Origin: Triglochin maritima
Taxonomy: Eukaryota; Streptophyta; Magnoliopsida; Alismatales; Juncaginaceae
Assembly: GCA_963682175.1 (NCBI GenBank)
Contig: OY821771.1
Location: forward strand, 10,539,001-10,603,000
Length of the DNA: 64,000 nucleotides
Reading direction: 5' to 3'
A program made the position numbers and the translations under genes. Below, piece by piece: positions 39,101 through 48,603 of the stretch. The first letter of the stretch is position 1; every line of letters begins with the position of its first letter. The notes beneath the pieces are model-generated. The model ran no database searches and had not been told where the DNA came from. It saw only the letters and a list, made by a program, of their open reading frames with translations.

Positions 39101-40598
39101 TTTTTGTTGTGTGATGACGTTCAAAATGCTATTATGCTTTACTGCTCCTTTTTGGAATTAGGTTTTGTTTCTAGCAAGGAGTAATTTCTTTTGGTCAAAT
39201 AACATGAAACAATTGAATTTAGAGATTTTCCTTAAAGAAATGGTTGCCTTTAGAGTTTAGACATTTGAAACGCATTGGGTTCTAATTGAGAGTTTGTCTC
39301 GTTGCTAGTCTCGACCCGAGACATCCCCTTGACATTGCTTTTCACCTTGGATGCAAAAAGTTTGATATTGTTTTCTTTGATATCACATGGCATGGAAAGA
39401 AATTGAGAATAATAGCCTGTTTTGTCTTGAAATAATCAGGACAAGGGACCATATCTCAGCCTTCTTTGTAGTCTCTTGAACTCAGTTTGAAGTACTCATT
39501 TTTTCTTTCTATGAACCGCAGTCACTTGAGCATGCAATAGAAAGGGGAGCTAGAATCTATGCTGAAGTTAGAGGCTATGGAATGTCAGGTCCTTTTTCTT
39601 ATAGAAAATGCATTATTTGTTATGGATATTCAGAGGCTTGCCGATGAAATCATGGTGGAAATTTTGCAGGTGATGCTCATCACATAACTCAGCCACATAG
39701 TGATGGAAGAGGCGCTATTTTGGCAATGACACGTGCACTTTGCCAAGTATAGATAACCCACACTTTTATTTATCTGTAATTCACTGCGTTACTTGTATAG
39801 TGCTTTGACCATGTTGCTTTGGGCCTCCATATATAAAAATGAAAATTAGTGAACATTTTTCCGTGTAATTGCCGCACTTTCCAACATTGCATTTTCTGCT
39901 TTCTGAAGAATCTAATGATGTTTACATGCAGTCAGGCATTGAGCCAGATCAAGTCGATTACGTCAATGCTCATGCTACATCAACATCCCTAGGTAATCTC
40001 TGTCACTTTGGGAAGCTTTAACTTATTATTGAATTGTAAAACAAGTGAGAACCCAATGTCATGTTCTTGATCTGTAGCCATCTTTTATCTGTACATTGGT
40101 AACAGATCTGTAATCCTTACAGGTGATGTTGTGGAAGCTAATGCAATCAAATCGTTTTTCAAAGATCATGCCTTATCAGGTGCTTTAGCACTGTCCTCCA
40201 CTAAGGTAAACTTCGTGTCTTGCGTTCTACTTCTATGGTAGTGCTACTTTTCTTTTGCATTGACATCCCATTATACAGGGAGCTACTGGTCATCTGTTGG
40301 GGGCTGCTGGTGCTGTTGAGGCAATTTTCACTGTTCTGTCTATATATCACGTATGTTGGTATCTTTTACATCCGCAATTCGTTCAGCATCTCCAAAAGGC
40401 TGATATATCTGATAATAATGTCATCTGTTGCAGGGAATAGCTCCACCAACTCTCAATCTGAATACTCCAGATCCCATTTTTAATGATACGTATGTGCCTC
40501 TGTGCACGGCAAAGAAGATGCCCATAAGAGCTGCACTTTCAAATTCTTTTGGGTTTGGAGGAACCAATGCATCTTTACTCTTCGGTTGCGCACCTTAA
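33197..40598 (+). CDS. mtKAS: Beta-ketoacyl-ACP synthase, mitochondrial type
   Basis: Thirteen exons: 33197-33505, 36176-36283, 36369-36440, 36570-36656, 36851-37002, 38028-38108, 38203-38236, 39522-39588, 39670-39746, 39932-39992, 40123-40205, 40279-40350 and 40434-40598. They give 455 residues in one frame. An Arg/Ser-rich N-terminus ([16 protein letters not shown]) looks like a mitochondrial presequence. The fold starts at [18 protein letters not shown]. The active-site Cys is in [14 protein letters not shown]; the two catalytic His are in [12 protein letters not shown] and [15 protein letters not shown]. The chain ends with [14 protein letters not shown]. It condenses malonyl-ACP with acyl-ACP in mitochondrial fatty acid synthesis, including octanoyl-ACP for lipoate. 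Intron 1 (2.7 kb) holds plastid-derived DNA. The GC-rich first exon contrasts with the later ones. Confidence 0.95.
35212..35308. other. Chimeric plastid DNA insertion (atpA piece joined to trnM-CAU piece)
   Basis: In mtKAS intron 1. 35212-35286 read on the plus strand gives [20 protein letters not shown], closely matching an internal part of plastid ATP synthase subunit alpha. From about 35284 to 35308 the sequence is the complement of the 5' part of plastid elongator trnM-CAU (ACCTACTTAACTTAGTGGTT on the minus strand). These genes are far apart in plastid genomes, so two fragments have been joined. The next ~100 bp may be the plastid spacer beyond trnM, but I cannot confirm it. Confidence 0.6.
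35423..35773 (+). other. Unassigned 116-codon open frame in mtKAS intron 1
   Basis: A Lys-rich predicted helical protein with [19 protein letters not shown] and [20 protein letters not shown]. It resembles the coiled C-terminal part of transposon-encoded Myb/SANT-like proteins in character only; no conserved motif fixes a family. It has no clear upstream domain and lies within an intron on the host strand. Probably transposon debris. Confidence 0.25.
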
Positions 40599-40992
40599 AT
40601 GTTTTCTTATGTCTGGTAGCATCTGACCCACATTGTGACCCTTTTTTAGCGACAAGAGATAAAGTACAGTAACTAGATCAACGTCCCGATGCTCGTGATT
40701 GCTTTGGTGAGCATTTGTTTCCATGGATCAAGTCTGGTAAACAGTCTACAGATTCATATGTTGAAAGCTTTCCTTTTAGTCTTCTATGTTCTGTAGAGTG
40801 CAGATTTAGATTTGTATTAGGACTGGATGATAATATGTATTTTCTAGCACCCGTGGGAAAAATCGCAGTTTCTTTTATTTTGAAGCCTTCATCTATCTGT
40901 AATAAATTTTGTATCGGTAAATTAAGTTTTTCTGTTGATTATATTGATAGAACACTTGGCTCTTTCTTAATGACACTTCTAGAAGTAAATCA
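40599..40992. other. mtKAS 3' UTR region
   Basis: AT-rich, no coding frame of note. It probably contains the mtKAS polyadenylation site. Confidence 0.45.
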
Positions 40993-41154
40993 CTGATTTG
41001 GAACAAGATAACACCTCCCGAGGTTTGTTTCCTTGATTGGCTGATAAATCGTGGTAAAACCATCACTGAGATTGCCCTGAAATCCCGGGGTGGATCCTGG
41101 TTACTAAGCGATGAGGAGGATAATGACCATCTCTTTAGATCATGCCATGTTACT
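40993..41154 (+). pseudogene. LINE reverse-transcriptase zinc-binding fragment (zf-RVT)
   Basis: One open frame reads LIWNKITPPEVCFLDWLINR and later DEEDNDHLFRSCHVT, the pattern of the zf-RVT domain that follows reverse transcriptase in plant L1-type LINEs (IW…PP.V.FF.WL…, DH.F..C). Only about 54 codons survive. It abuts the left end of the Harbinger-like element. Confidence 0.7.
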
Positions 41155-41462
41155 AAGGGCACTTACTACGGGTGCCCAAAAATCGGGCGTCTGATTTCCA
41201 CCCCTTAACGTGGGCGGGTCTGGGTCCCCCAGGCCATTGGCTGTTTTGTTTTTTATTTTTCATTTTTTTAATTTTTTTAAAAAAAATGAGGTTTTCTAAT
41301 TTGTTATAATATATATACAGTAAATGATACGGAAATTAAAAATACATTTATTTACTAGAAAATAGAGTAAAACACTGATACAGTACGACATACAAACTTA
41401 CTGAAATTATAAAACACATAATTTAGAAAATACGACATACTTCAACAGTGATAAGAACTAGC

Positions 41463-43797
41463 CTATATTAACCCATTATTTTTCGCCCAATTTACCAACT
41501 TTTCGAGCATTTGGTCTTTAAGTTCTGTTCGGTTTGGATTCTTCAGCAAAATCTTTATCATATCCAACTTATGATTTTCTTGCTTCATTTTCAACTTCCA
41601 CGCCTTAAGCTTAATGTATTCTTTTCTAACTTTTGAACTATATTCAATTTTAACATACAACTCGTAATTTTGATAATCTCCTTGAGTTTGTAATTGAGCT
41701 TTTCCTTTTTTCTTGGTTTTTTGACACCTTCAGGTAGAATAAAGTGTTGTGATGACCTTTCGTTTGTTGGTGTCGAGTTACCCGTAGAATCATTTGTGTT
41801 TTTTTCTTGCTAGAGCTTCCGGTTTGTGCACTAGTATCTGCTTCCTTCCGTTTACATGTCGATGGGGGTCCACGTTGTACAACACCAGGTTGAACGATTG
41901 ACTGCCACTTTGGGAACCTGTGTAACAATCTCCAAGCATGTAGGAATACAAACTTGGATCCAATAGTGCGCTCGTAGATATTGTGAGTTTCTCAGATGAC
42001 ATTTTCGTCGTTGTATCTGCTTCTTTTCCGTTGAAGAGTTTGATCGTAATAAGTAGTCCACTTCATAATTGATGGTGCGATTCTTCGCCAACGTCATTTC
42101 AAGAAGTCCGTGACTCGCATGGCCATGTCTTTGTTGGTTTGGCATGAGTCGTCGTACACTCGTTTGATCCTGCTCCATAACGCTCCAACTTTTTGGTTGG
42201 TGCCAACAATTGAATTAGTACTCACTTCTATATACGTCGAGATTAATGTTTCATCCTCCAATACAGACCACGACTTCAACTTGATGGATTGTTGGCCCCA
42301 TTTCAGTGGTCATGATGACGTATTTTGTGAGAGATGAGCGGGAAAACGATCAACATCATCTTGGTCTTCGACATCAACCCTATTACCATCTACATTTGCA
42401 CTTGTCTTCCAACTGAGAATTTGGGTATACATTCTGTATTGGTTTGGTGATTTGTGGGTACTTCGGGAAACTATTAAGGTCATAATTAGGAGATGGATTT
42501 TGTGGGTACGTTGGGAAACTGTTAAGATATTATGGGTACACTTGGAATTGCGGGTGGTCATAATTAGGGGTGAGCATCGGTCCGGTCCTAGACCGAACCA
42601 GACCGAACCAGACCGAAACCCGAATATTCAAAATTCTTGGACCGAAGACCGGACCGAGTGCGGTCTGGTCCGACCCGGACCGAACCACTTCGGTCTGGTC
42701 CAAAACAGGACCGAACCTTGTTGGACCGAAACTTGTTGGAACTGTCACACACATAACAAACAAATTCTAAATCCCATTGATCGGAAACAAAGTGAAATGA
42801 ATTTATCAAAGATTATTACACTCAGAAAAAAAGAACAAAAAAATGTTTCAACAAAATAGAGCACTAATCTAGATCAAGAAAAAATGGAAAAGAAGAAGAA
42901 AGCAAGTCGGTCTTGGAAGGCACCTCCAAATTCCCATTCTCCCAGACCATCCACCTCCATCTCCTTCCATGAGCCAAAACATAGCATTCTACGCACACTC
43001 ACCTTCCACCTCCATCTCCTTCCATGACCATCCAAACCACCATCAACCCATTGCTTGAATCCACCCGAAACCCCCAAAGCTCCAACCTTTCTTTCGACCA
43101 TGTGCCCCCCTCTCCACCCCCAACCTTGCCCCCACCTCTCCAACCACCACAAAAACCACGGCCTCAAATCCTACAACTCCTTCAAAACCACCATCAAAAC
43201 CACCTCGATCCCCACTTGCACCTCCTGCCCCATTATCCATGTGCTTGGCTCGAAGGTGTCGAGCTTGGATGGAAATCGGAAGGGAGGCTGAGTCGAGGGT
43301 GGACTAGACGGTGGAGTCGAGGGCTTCGAGGAGGTTGGGATCCGGAGAAAGGACGGGAGTATGTTGGCGTGTGCACACGACGGTGGAGTCAAGGCGGTCG
43401 GGATCCGGCGAAAGGCAGTCGAGATCCAACGAAAGGTGGTCGGGATCGGGGGGGGGGGGGATTTGGGTGAAATCATGTGAGAACTGAGAAGGATTATCGT
43501 AGGTTAGGGATTTAGAATTTGACATTTGGGTTTGGGTGTAATATATATTCGGGTTTCGGTCCGGGTTCGGGTTTTACGGGTATGGACCGGACCAGACCGA
43601 ACCCGAATTTTGAAAATGTGGTGGACCGAAGACCGGACCGAAAAAATTCGGTCCGGTTCGGTCCAGACCGAATTTTGTTCACCCCTAGTCATAATATTGA
43701 TATGGGTTTTGATACGGGTATTGTGGATATCTAGTGGAAAATAATGGACGTTGGTTGGTTGGCGACGTGATTCACTGTTGTGCTCGCGAGAAGACAT
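41463..43797 (-). pseudogene. Harbinger ORF1-like Myb/SANT protein, frameshifted and interrupted
   Basis: Read from 43797 downward. The N-terminus (MSSREHNSES) leads to a Tyr/Pro/Gln-rich region, cut by the hAT element and resumed below 42557. A Myb/SANT-like domain follows at about 42279-42094 (WSVLEDETLISTYIEVSTNS, IVGTNQKVGALWSRIKRVYD). A Ser/Lys-rich part comes next in at least two shifted frames. The C-terminal coiled helix lies at 41660-41463 (KAWKLKMKQENHKLDMIKIL). This order is that of ORF1 proteins of plant Harbinger elements, which act with the transposase in DNA binding and nuclear import. The frameshifts make it non-functional. Confidence 0.65.
42565..43687. mobile_element. Non-autonomous hAT element inside the Harbinger ORF1
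   Basis: Left end TAGGGGTGAGCATCGGTCCG; right end GTTCACCCCTA. Perfect 8-bp flanks GTCATAAT lie at 42557-42564 and 43688-43695. The first ~180 bp and last ~140 bp are dense in AGACCGGACCG, GGTCTGGTCC and similar palindromic pieces. The centre (about 42870-43500) is more GC-rich with a 12-base G run near 43450 and no recognisable protein. Confidence 0.87.
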
Positions 43798-44615
43798 TTT
43801 GGTGTAAGAGTTGAAGTGTTTGTGAGATAGAAGTAGGGGGTGATAGTTTGTGAGGATAGAAGTAGGGGATGATAGTGTGTTTCAGTAAGCGTAGATTTTG
43901 GCGAATAATTTAGATTTGTCTGATAAAATGTGAATAGTTTTGATTCATCAGACAAAACGTGAATATTAACATATATCTGAATAATAGAGATCGAGTTCGT
44001 GATGGACAGAAACATTTGACTTTGAGATCCGATTTAATTGATAATATATGACAACTCAACTACTTTTTTGTAATATGTATTTTAATATTTTAAGCTTTAA
44101 TTATTGTAATATATAGTTGTCAATTATTAATTATAAATAATATTTTCGTGGTTTTAATCGTAATACTTGTTATTTAATAAGATTAAGTAATTGCAAAAAT
44201 AATTTATTATGTAATTTGTGGATTATTGCGAAAAAATAAAAAGGGAGGTGAAAAGAACTGTTGTGGAATAAAGAGAACGTTGAAAAATTGGAGAAGGTAG
44301 TGGATGATTTTTGAAAATAAGTGGATAAAAACAACACTCATACATAAATTAATGCTGTATAGTTTGCACATAGTGTTCGTTAAAAACAACATACTTGATT
44401 TCGACCGTATGACATTAAAATCTCATAAATTAACTATACATACATACATACAAGTAGTTGTGCATATGAGCTGTGTTGTTTTAGTTTGGGATCAAACCCA
44501 AACCGTGTCGAAACTCGAAAAAGGCATGGAATAGACCCCCAACCCGACCCAGTGAAAGTCAAGTCGATTTAGGTCAGTTTCGTGTCAAAGATCAAAAATC
44601 GTAAATTGTTTCGAT
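43798..44615. other. Intergenic, AT-rich
   Basis: No gene. A short direct duplication (ATAGAAGTAGGGG…GATAGT) occurs near 43826 and 43856. Nothing else is supported. Confidence 0.4.
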
Positions 44616-44770
44616 TAGGGTTGAGCATATACCGATCCAGACATTGTTGAAAATCCAGTTCCAACCCGGTCTGATTTTTGTTTTTGTTTTTAATTTTTAA
44701 TGCAAAAATCCGGTTCAGAATCCCGAAAAAAAATCCGGTCAGGTTCGAACAGATGCTCAGCGTATGTGCC
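44616..44770. mobile_element. Possible short hAT-type MITE next to copy B
   Basis: TAGGGTTGAGCATATACCGA at 44616 resembles the left end of the element at 42565. GGTTCGAACAGATGCTCAG near 44743-44760 is a partial inverted match. The right end is degraded, and only a weak flank similarity (TTCGAT on both sides) supports it. Confidence 0.4.
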
Positions 44771-45035
44771 TTCGATTATATTCTGAACTGCTAAACATCG
44801 CCCCAAAATTACTTAAATCGCCCCTTGAAATTACCAAATTGCCCTTCATCCTATTTTTGCTTATATATCTCACAATTTCACTCTTTTTTCAAAACTTTCT
44901 CTTCCTATACCTACTACAGAAGATTAGGAATGTCTCGGAGGTCAGGCAAGCAGTCAGCAGTTCCCCCGGTGTACCCGTATACGGTAACCTTACTTTATTT
45001 ATTTGTTTTTAAAAATAAAAAATAAAAATAAAAAA

Positions 45036-45266
45036 GTGGCCGGCGTCCGAGGGAGACGCCCCCCGCATGGGGCGGGCGTCTGAGGAAGCCGCTCCCCCCA
45101 TGGGGGGAGCGGCTTCCTCGGACGCCGGCCACTAGCGGGAGACGTCTGGGGAAGACGTCTTCCCGATGGAGGAGACGTCTTCGGCAGACGTCTCCCCCAA
45201 AGAGGAGGCGTCTCCGACAGACGCCTCCACCATAGGGGAGGCGTCTCTCGCAGACGCCTCCACAAA
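45036..45266. repeat. GC-rich GGCGTC/GACGTC array, left end of copy B
   Basis: Counterpart of the array at 11908-12142, in intron 1 of the PMD gene. It starts with a nearly perfect palindrome of about 98 bp (45037-45134) centred on CCCCCCATGGGGGG, and continues with paired GACGTCT/AGACGTC and GGCGTCT/AGACGCC units. Confidence 0.85.
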
Positions 45267-45279
45267 TTTTTTTTTAAAA

Positions 45280-45545
45280 TTATTAAATCTGATAATTACT
45301 TTAATAAATTGTGATAAATCTGAAAATTTAATTTAACAAATTCTTATTAAGTTTAACATTTGTGATATTTAGTTTTAACAATTTTTGATTTAGTTTAACA
45401 ATTGTTTTAATTTAGTTTAACAAATTTTGATTTAGTTTAACAATTGTGATAATTTAGTTTAACAAATTTTGATTTAGTTTAACAATTGTGATAAATATGA
45501 TAATTTAGTTTAACAAATTTAACAAATTTGTAATTAAAATTTCAA
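45280..45545. repeat. AT-rich TTTAGTTTAACAA repeats in PMD intron 1, copy B
   Basis: Same array as 12160-12455 with roughly one unit fewer. It lies directly after the GC-rich array and runs up to the exon 2 acceptor. Confidence 0.8.
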
Positions 45546-46966
45546 TTAATAGTCGTCGGGTCACAGTGGAGGGAAATGCAAGTCGATACCATTACACGCC
45601 TTCCGTTCTTTAGATGATGATTCAGCACCGCGTCATCCACGTAGACGGGGGATATCTGCTTCGGTCAGGAGGGAGAGAGAGGCATTACGTCGTCGTGAGG
45701 AGGATGATGATTCCTTCGATGATGAGCATGTGGACAGTCCCGACGATGGGAGCGACGATGATGACCCGTATGAGTTAGAGCGCCCGGAGGTGGAGAGGCA
45801 GGGGGAGTATAGCAGAGGACGTGGTCGAGCGGGTAGTTCTACTTCCGCGGGATGGATGGTGCGGAAGGGTAGGGGTGGGAGGTTTACGACCGGGGATTCG
45901 AGCTCGTGCACTGTTGATCCCCGCGCTCAGAAGAAGAAGAGGGTCCAGGACGATTCTTGGATCGTGAGCAGTATGACGCCTGGTGGTCCTTTAGATGGGA
46001 GCGTCATTCCTAGTTTCTGGGGTCACATCGCTAGACGGATCTGGGACGGAGAGGATCAGAAAGTTCTGAAGTGCCATAATCGGCACAGAGCCTGTACAGC
46101 ACTACAGGGTTGGCGGTCTACACTGGGTGCTGATATCAGAGAGGAGATTAGTGCCACGCATTTGGGGCACTTACCGTACAACATGTTCCCTTATCTCGAC
46201 ATGCCTTTGATTTCTGCGTTTGTGGAGCGGTGGCAGCCTGACACCAACACTTTCCACATGCCTTTCGGAGAGATGACGATCATGCTTCACGATGTTTTCC
46301 AGATCCTGCGCATTCCTGTGGATGGTCGTCTGGTTAGTGCTCAGGGGTCGACGTCTGAGCTGAGGTGTTATGTGGCAGAGTTGCTTGGTGTCACACCTGA
46401 TGGTCTGGCGAGAGATACAGCTTTATGGAGTGGTGGTGGTGTCGGCATCGACTCCCTTGAGGACCTATGCAGACGGGCACGACCTCCGCGGGCCGATGAT
46501 ACACAGTTGACGGCGTACCTATTCTTGATGCTCGGAGCCGTCTTGTTTGTCGACAAGAGTGGTTGTCGGATCAGACCACGCGATCTACTGGAGGCTAGGG
46601 ACCCGAACACCGTTCGTGAGTACTCGTGGGGGTCAGCGACGTTGGCATATCGTACGCTTATTATTTGTATTTGTGTTTGCTTATTTGTCATACGCTTATT
46701 ATTTTTATTTGTGTTTGCTAACGTGTCGTACTATTATATATAATGCAAATAAAGCAAACATATCAAAACATATTACATAATAAAACAACAATATATAGTG
46801 TACAAACATATCAAAACATATTACATAATTGGTACAAACATATCAAAACATATTACATAATTGTTGCCAATATGCTATCCTATTTTGGTACTCCAGCTCC
46901 CATCCAATAACACTCTCATCTCGTACTTGAAACCACAGAGTCGCTATAGGAGGTACGGGGAATCCC

Positions 46967-48352
46967 TCATTCAAATCCAAACGAATGAGCAGAGTCAGGA
47001 AATAACAATCCATCTTTGTTGATGTGCCATGTGCAGAGTAAATGAGCAGAGTCAGGAAATACCTCTCTCACTGGTCGCATAAGGCCTAACTCCCAGTCTG
47101 TTATTATTGCAGTCGGGCTGACAATCCCCAATAACAGATCTCGCAACTTCTCCATCACCCACAGATAACTGGAGTAAGTTTCATCCATCAAAATCGCATA
47201 TCCAATAAGGAAATTCATGTTTGTTGGTGTGACCCCAATCATTTCGAACAAAGGCATCTTATACTTGTTCGTCTTGTAAGTCGAATCCATGCAGATAACG
47301 AAAGGATATGTCCGCAACAACTGGACTGACGTCGGATGTGCCAAAAAAGCGTGAGTGACGACATCAGTTTCTGGATCCGCCATAATCCAATGTAAGTACT
47401 GACACTGCACTGCTTGATAGAGAAACTGCTGGACGGGATTCCGGTCTTCAGATTTTGTCCTCCTCATGTAATCTCTGAAATTATAAATATGCCTTTGATT
47501 TGGATTGTCCTCCGGGAATTTTTCTTTTACTGCCTTCAAGATGTTCCGTGGTTTTGCTTGCGCCTCAGTCATATCACGAACAATCTTATTCGCCCCAGAA
47601 CTTAGACCACTAATTTGACGATGACCCTCTGGATAAACTGCCAGTCTGTGGTTGTGATGTCCGTGAGCACTATTAAAAACCACAACCCATCTATCACGAT
47701 CTCGTCGCTCCACCACTTTTATTAAGAAACGGCAACCGCAACCCTTTCTTTTGGTGTTTCTTCGAAGTGCAGTATCCATATCCCGAGACTCCATTTGATT
47801 TCGCCGGTCGCATCTCAAATAACAATCCATCCGAATATCTGATCTTGTTTTGTACGACGACACGACCAAAAAAAACCCAGCTCCGATAGCTACTTGTTTG
47901 GTCCATTTACATGCTTCATCGATTGTTTCAAAGATTTGTGTAGTTTGAAATAACTCACTGTAATCCACTCCATCACCACCGAAATCTTCCAACGGAACCT
48001 ACAAAAATAAAATCGAAATTAAAAAAATCAAAAAAATTCCGGGCGTCTGTATTAAACGCCTACCCCATGGGAGGGGCATCTGTGTTAAACGCCCTTCCCA
48101 AGGGTGAGGCGTCTGCGTAGGACGCCTGACCCTAGGGAAGGGCGTTTACTACAGACGCCTTACCCAAGGGGAGGACGTCTACATAAGACGCCTCTCCCAT
48201 TGCGTAGGCGTCTGCGTTAGACGCCTCGGCCAAGGGGAGGACGTCCTACGCAGACGCCCTCACCTTGGGGGAGACGTCTAATGCAGACGCCCGACCCAAA
48301 ATTTGCCCCGCGCCAGACTTACCTCACCGGATGCATCACCTTCGCCAGACAT
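46967..48352 (-). pseudogene. FAR1-MULE transposase of copy B, C-terminally truncated
   Basis: Exon 1 is 48352-48323 (MSGEGDASGE); exon 2 runs from 47998 to a stop at 46967. The FAR1 finger (RKGCGCRFLIKV, HGHHNHRLAV) is followed by the MULE catalytic domain: YPFVICMDSTYKTNKYKMPL with the first Asp, AIITDWELGLMRPVREVFP with the second Asp, and the CTWH motif. Then a duplicated block (LLFPDSAHSF) joins directly to the remnant of the OTU exon end near 46990. The third catalytic acidic residue and any downstream part are gone, so it cannot be an active transposase. The reading frame is otherwise undamaged, suggesting a recent loss. Confidence 0.85.
48030..48298. repeat. GC-rich GGCGTC/GACGCC array, right end of copy B
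   Basis: Intron 1 of the transposase gene. Same order of paired GGCGTCT…AGACGCC units and CCAAGGGG-like spacers as copy A at 15628-15897, with a few base changes. It ends about 300 bp from the TAF6 start codon. Confidence 0.87.
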
Positions 48353-48603
48353 TTTCGTGGTATTTTTACTGATAAATTATGAATATACAAGACCGTATGC
48401 CTAATTTATAGACACGGGACGATATGAGTATTAAATATATTGTTAAGGGTACTTTGGTAATTTCAAGGGACGATTTAAGTAGTTTTGGGGCCACGTTTAG
48501 TAGTTCCCATTATATTTGTACACAAATTCTTGAACTGGGTCGTTTGGAACGAAATTAGGGTTGGGTCGGCCTGGCTAGAATCTAGGATTGGGAATCGTGG
48601 AAG

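Larger units (their letters stand above)
41157..43797 (-). mobile_element. Truncated PIF/Harbinger-like element
   Basis: Starts GGGCACTTACTACGGGTGCC directly after TAA (41154-41156), fitting a Harbinger end with a TAA duplication. The minus strand carries ORF1-like coding pieces up to a start at 43797. The opposite terminal repeat and the DDE transposase were not found, so the element is incomplete. It is interrupted by the hAT element at 42565-43687. Confidence 0.55.
44930..46648 (+). pseudogene. PMD protein gene of copy B, 3' truncated
   Basis: Exon 1 is 44930-44983, identical in layout to copy A. Exon 2 starts at 45553 (SSGHSGGKCKSIPL…) and stays open through the acidic linker and the whole recognisable PMD (MFPYLDMPLISAFVERWQPD, GEMTIMLHDVFQILRIPVDG, WGSATLAY). 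The 10-base loss that breaks copy A is absent (KKKRVQDDSWIVSS is intact). After WGSATLAY at about 46648 a deletion of roughly 0.75 kb joins it to the intergenic tandem repeats, replacing the C-terminus by a short unrelated tail that ends at 46743. The N-terminal ~380 residues could still be made. Confidence 0.82.
44783..48508. mobile_element. Mutator-like element, copy B
   Basis: Ends CTGAACTGCTAAACATCGCC and, on the minus strand, GGGAACTACTAAACGTGGCC. Perfect 8-bp flanks ATTATATT lie at 44775-44782 and 48509-48516. It is the same family as copy A, with high identity along the shared parts including both repeat arrays. It is 709 bp shorter overall: it lacks the end of the PMD gene and most of the OTU exon but keeps the MULE catalytic region absent from copy A. 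Its right end lies 96 bp from the TAF6 start codon. Confidence 0.87.

Noticed and set aside
43024..43470. A 148-codon Pro-rich frame inside the hAT element at 42565-43687
   Set aside because: Low-complexity composition, overlapping frames on both strands of equal quality, no recognisable domain.
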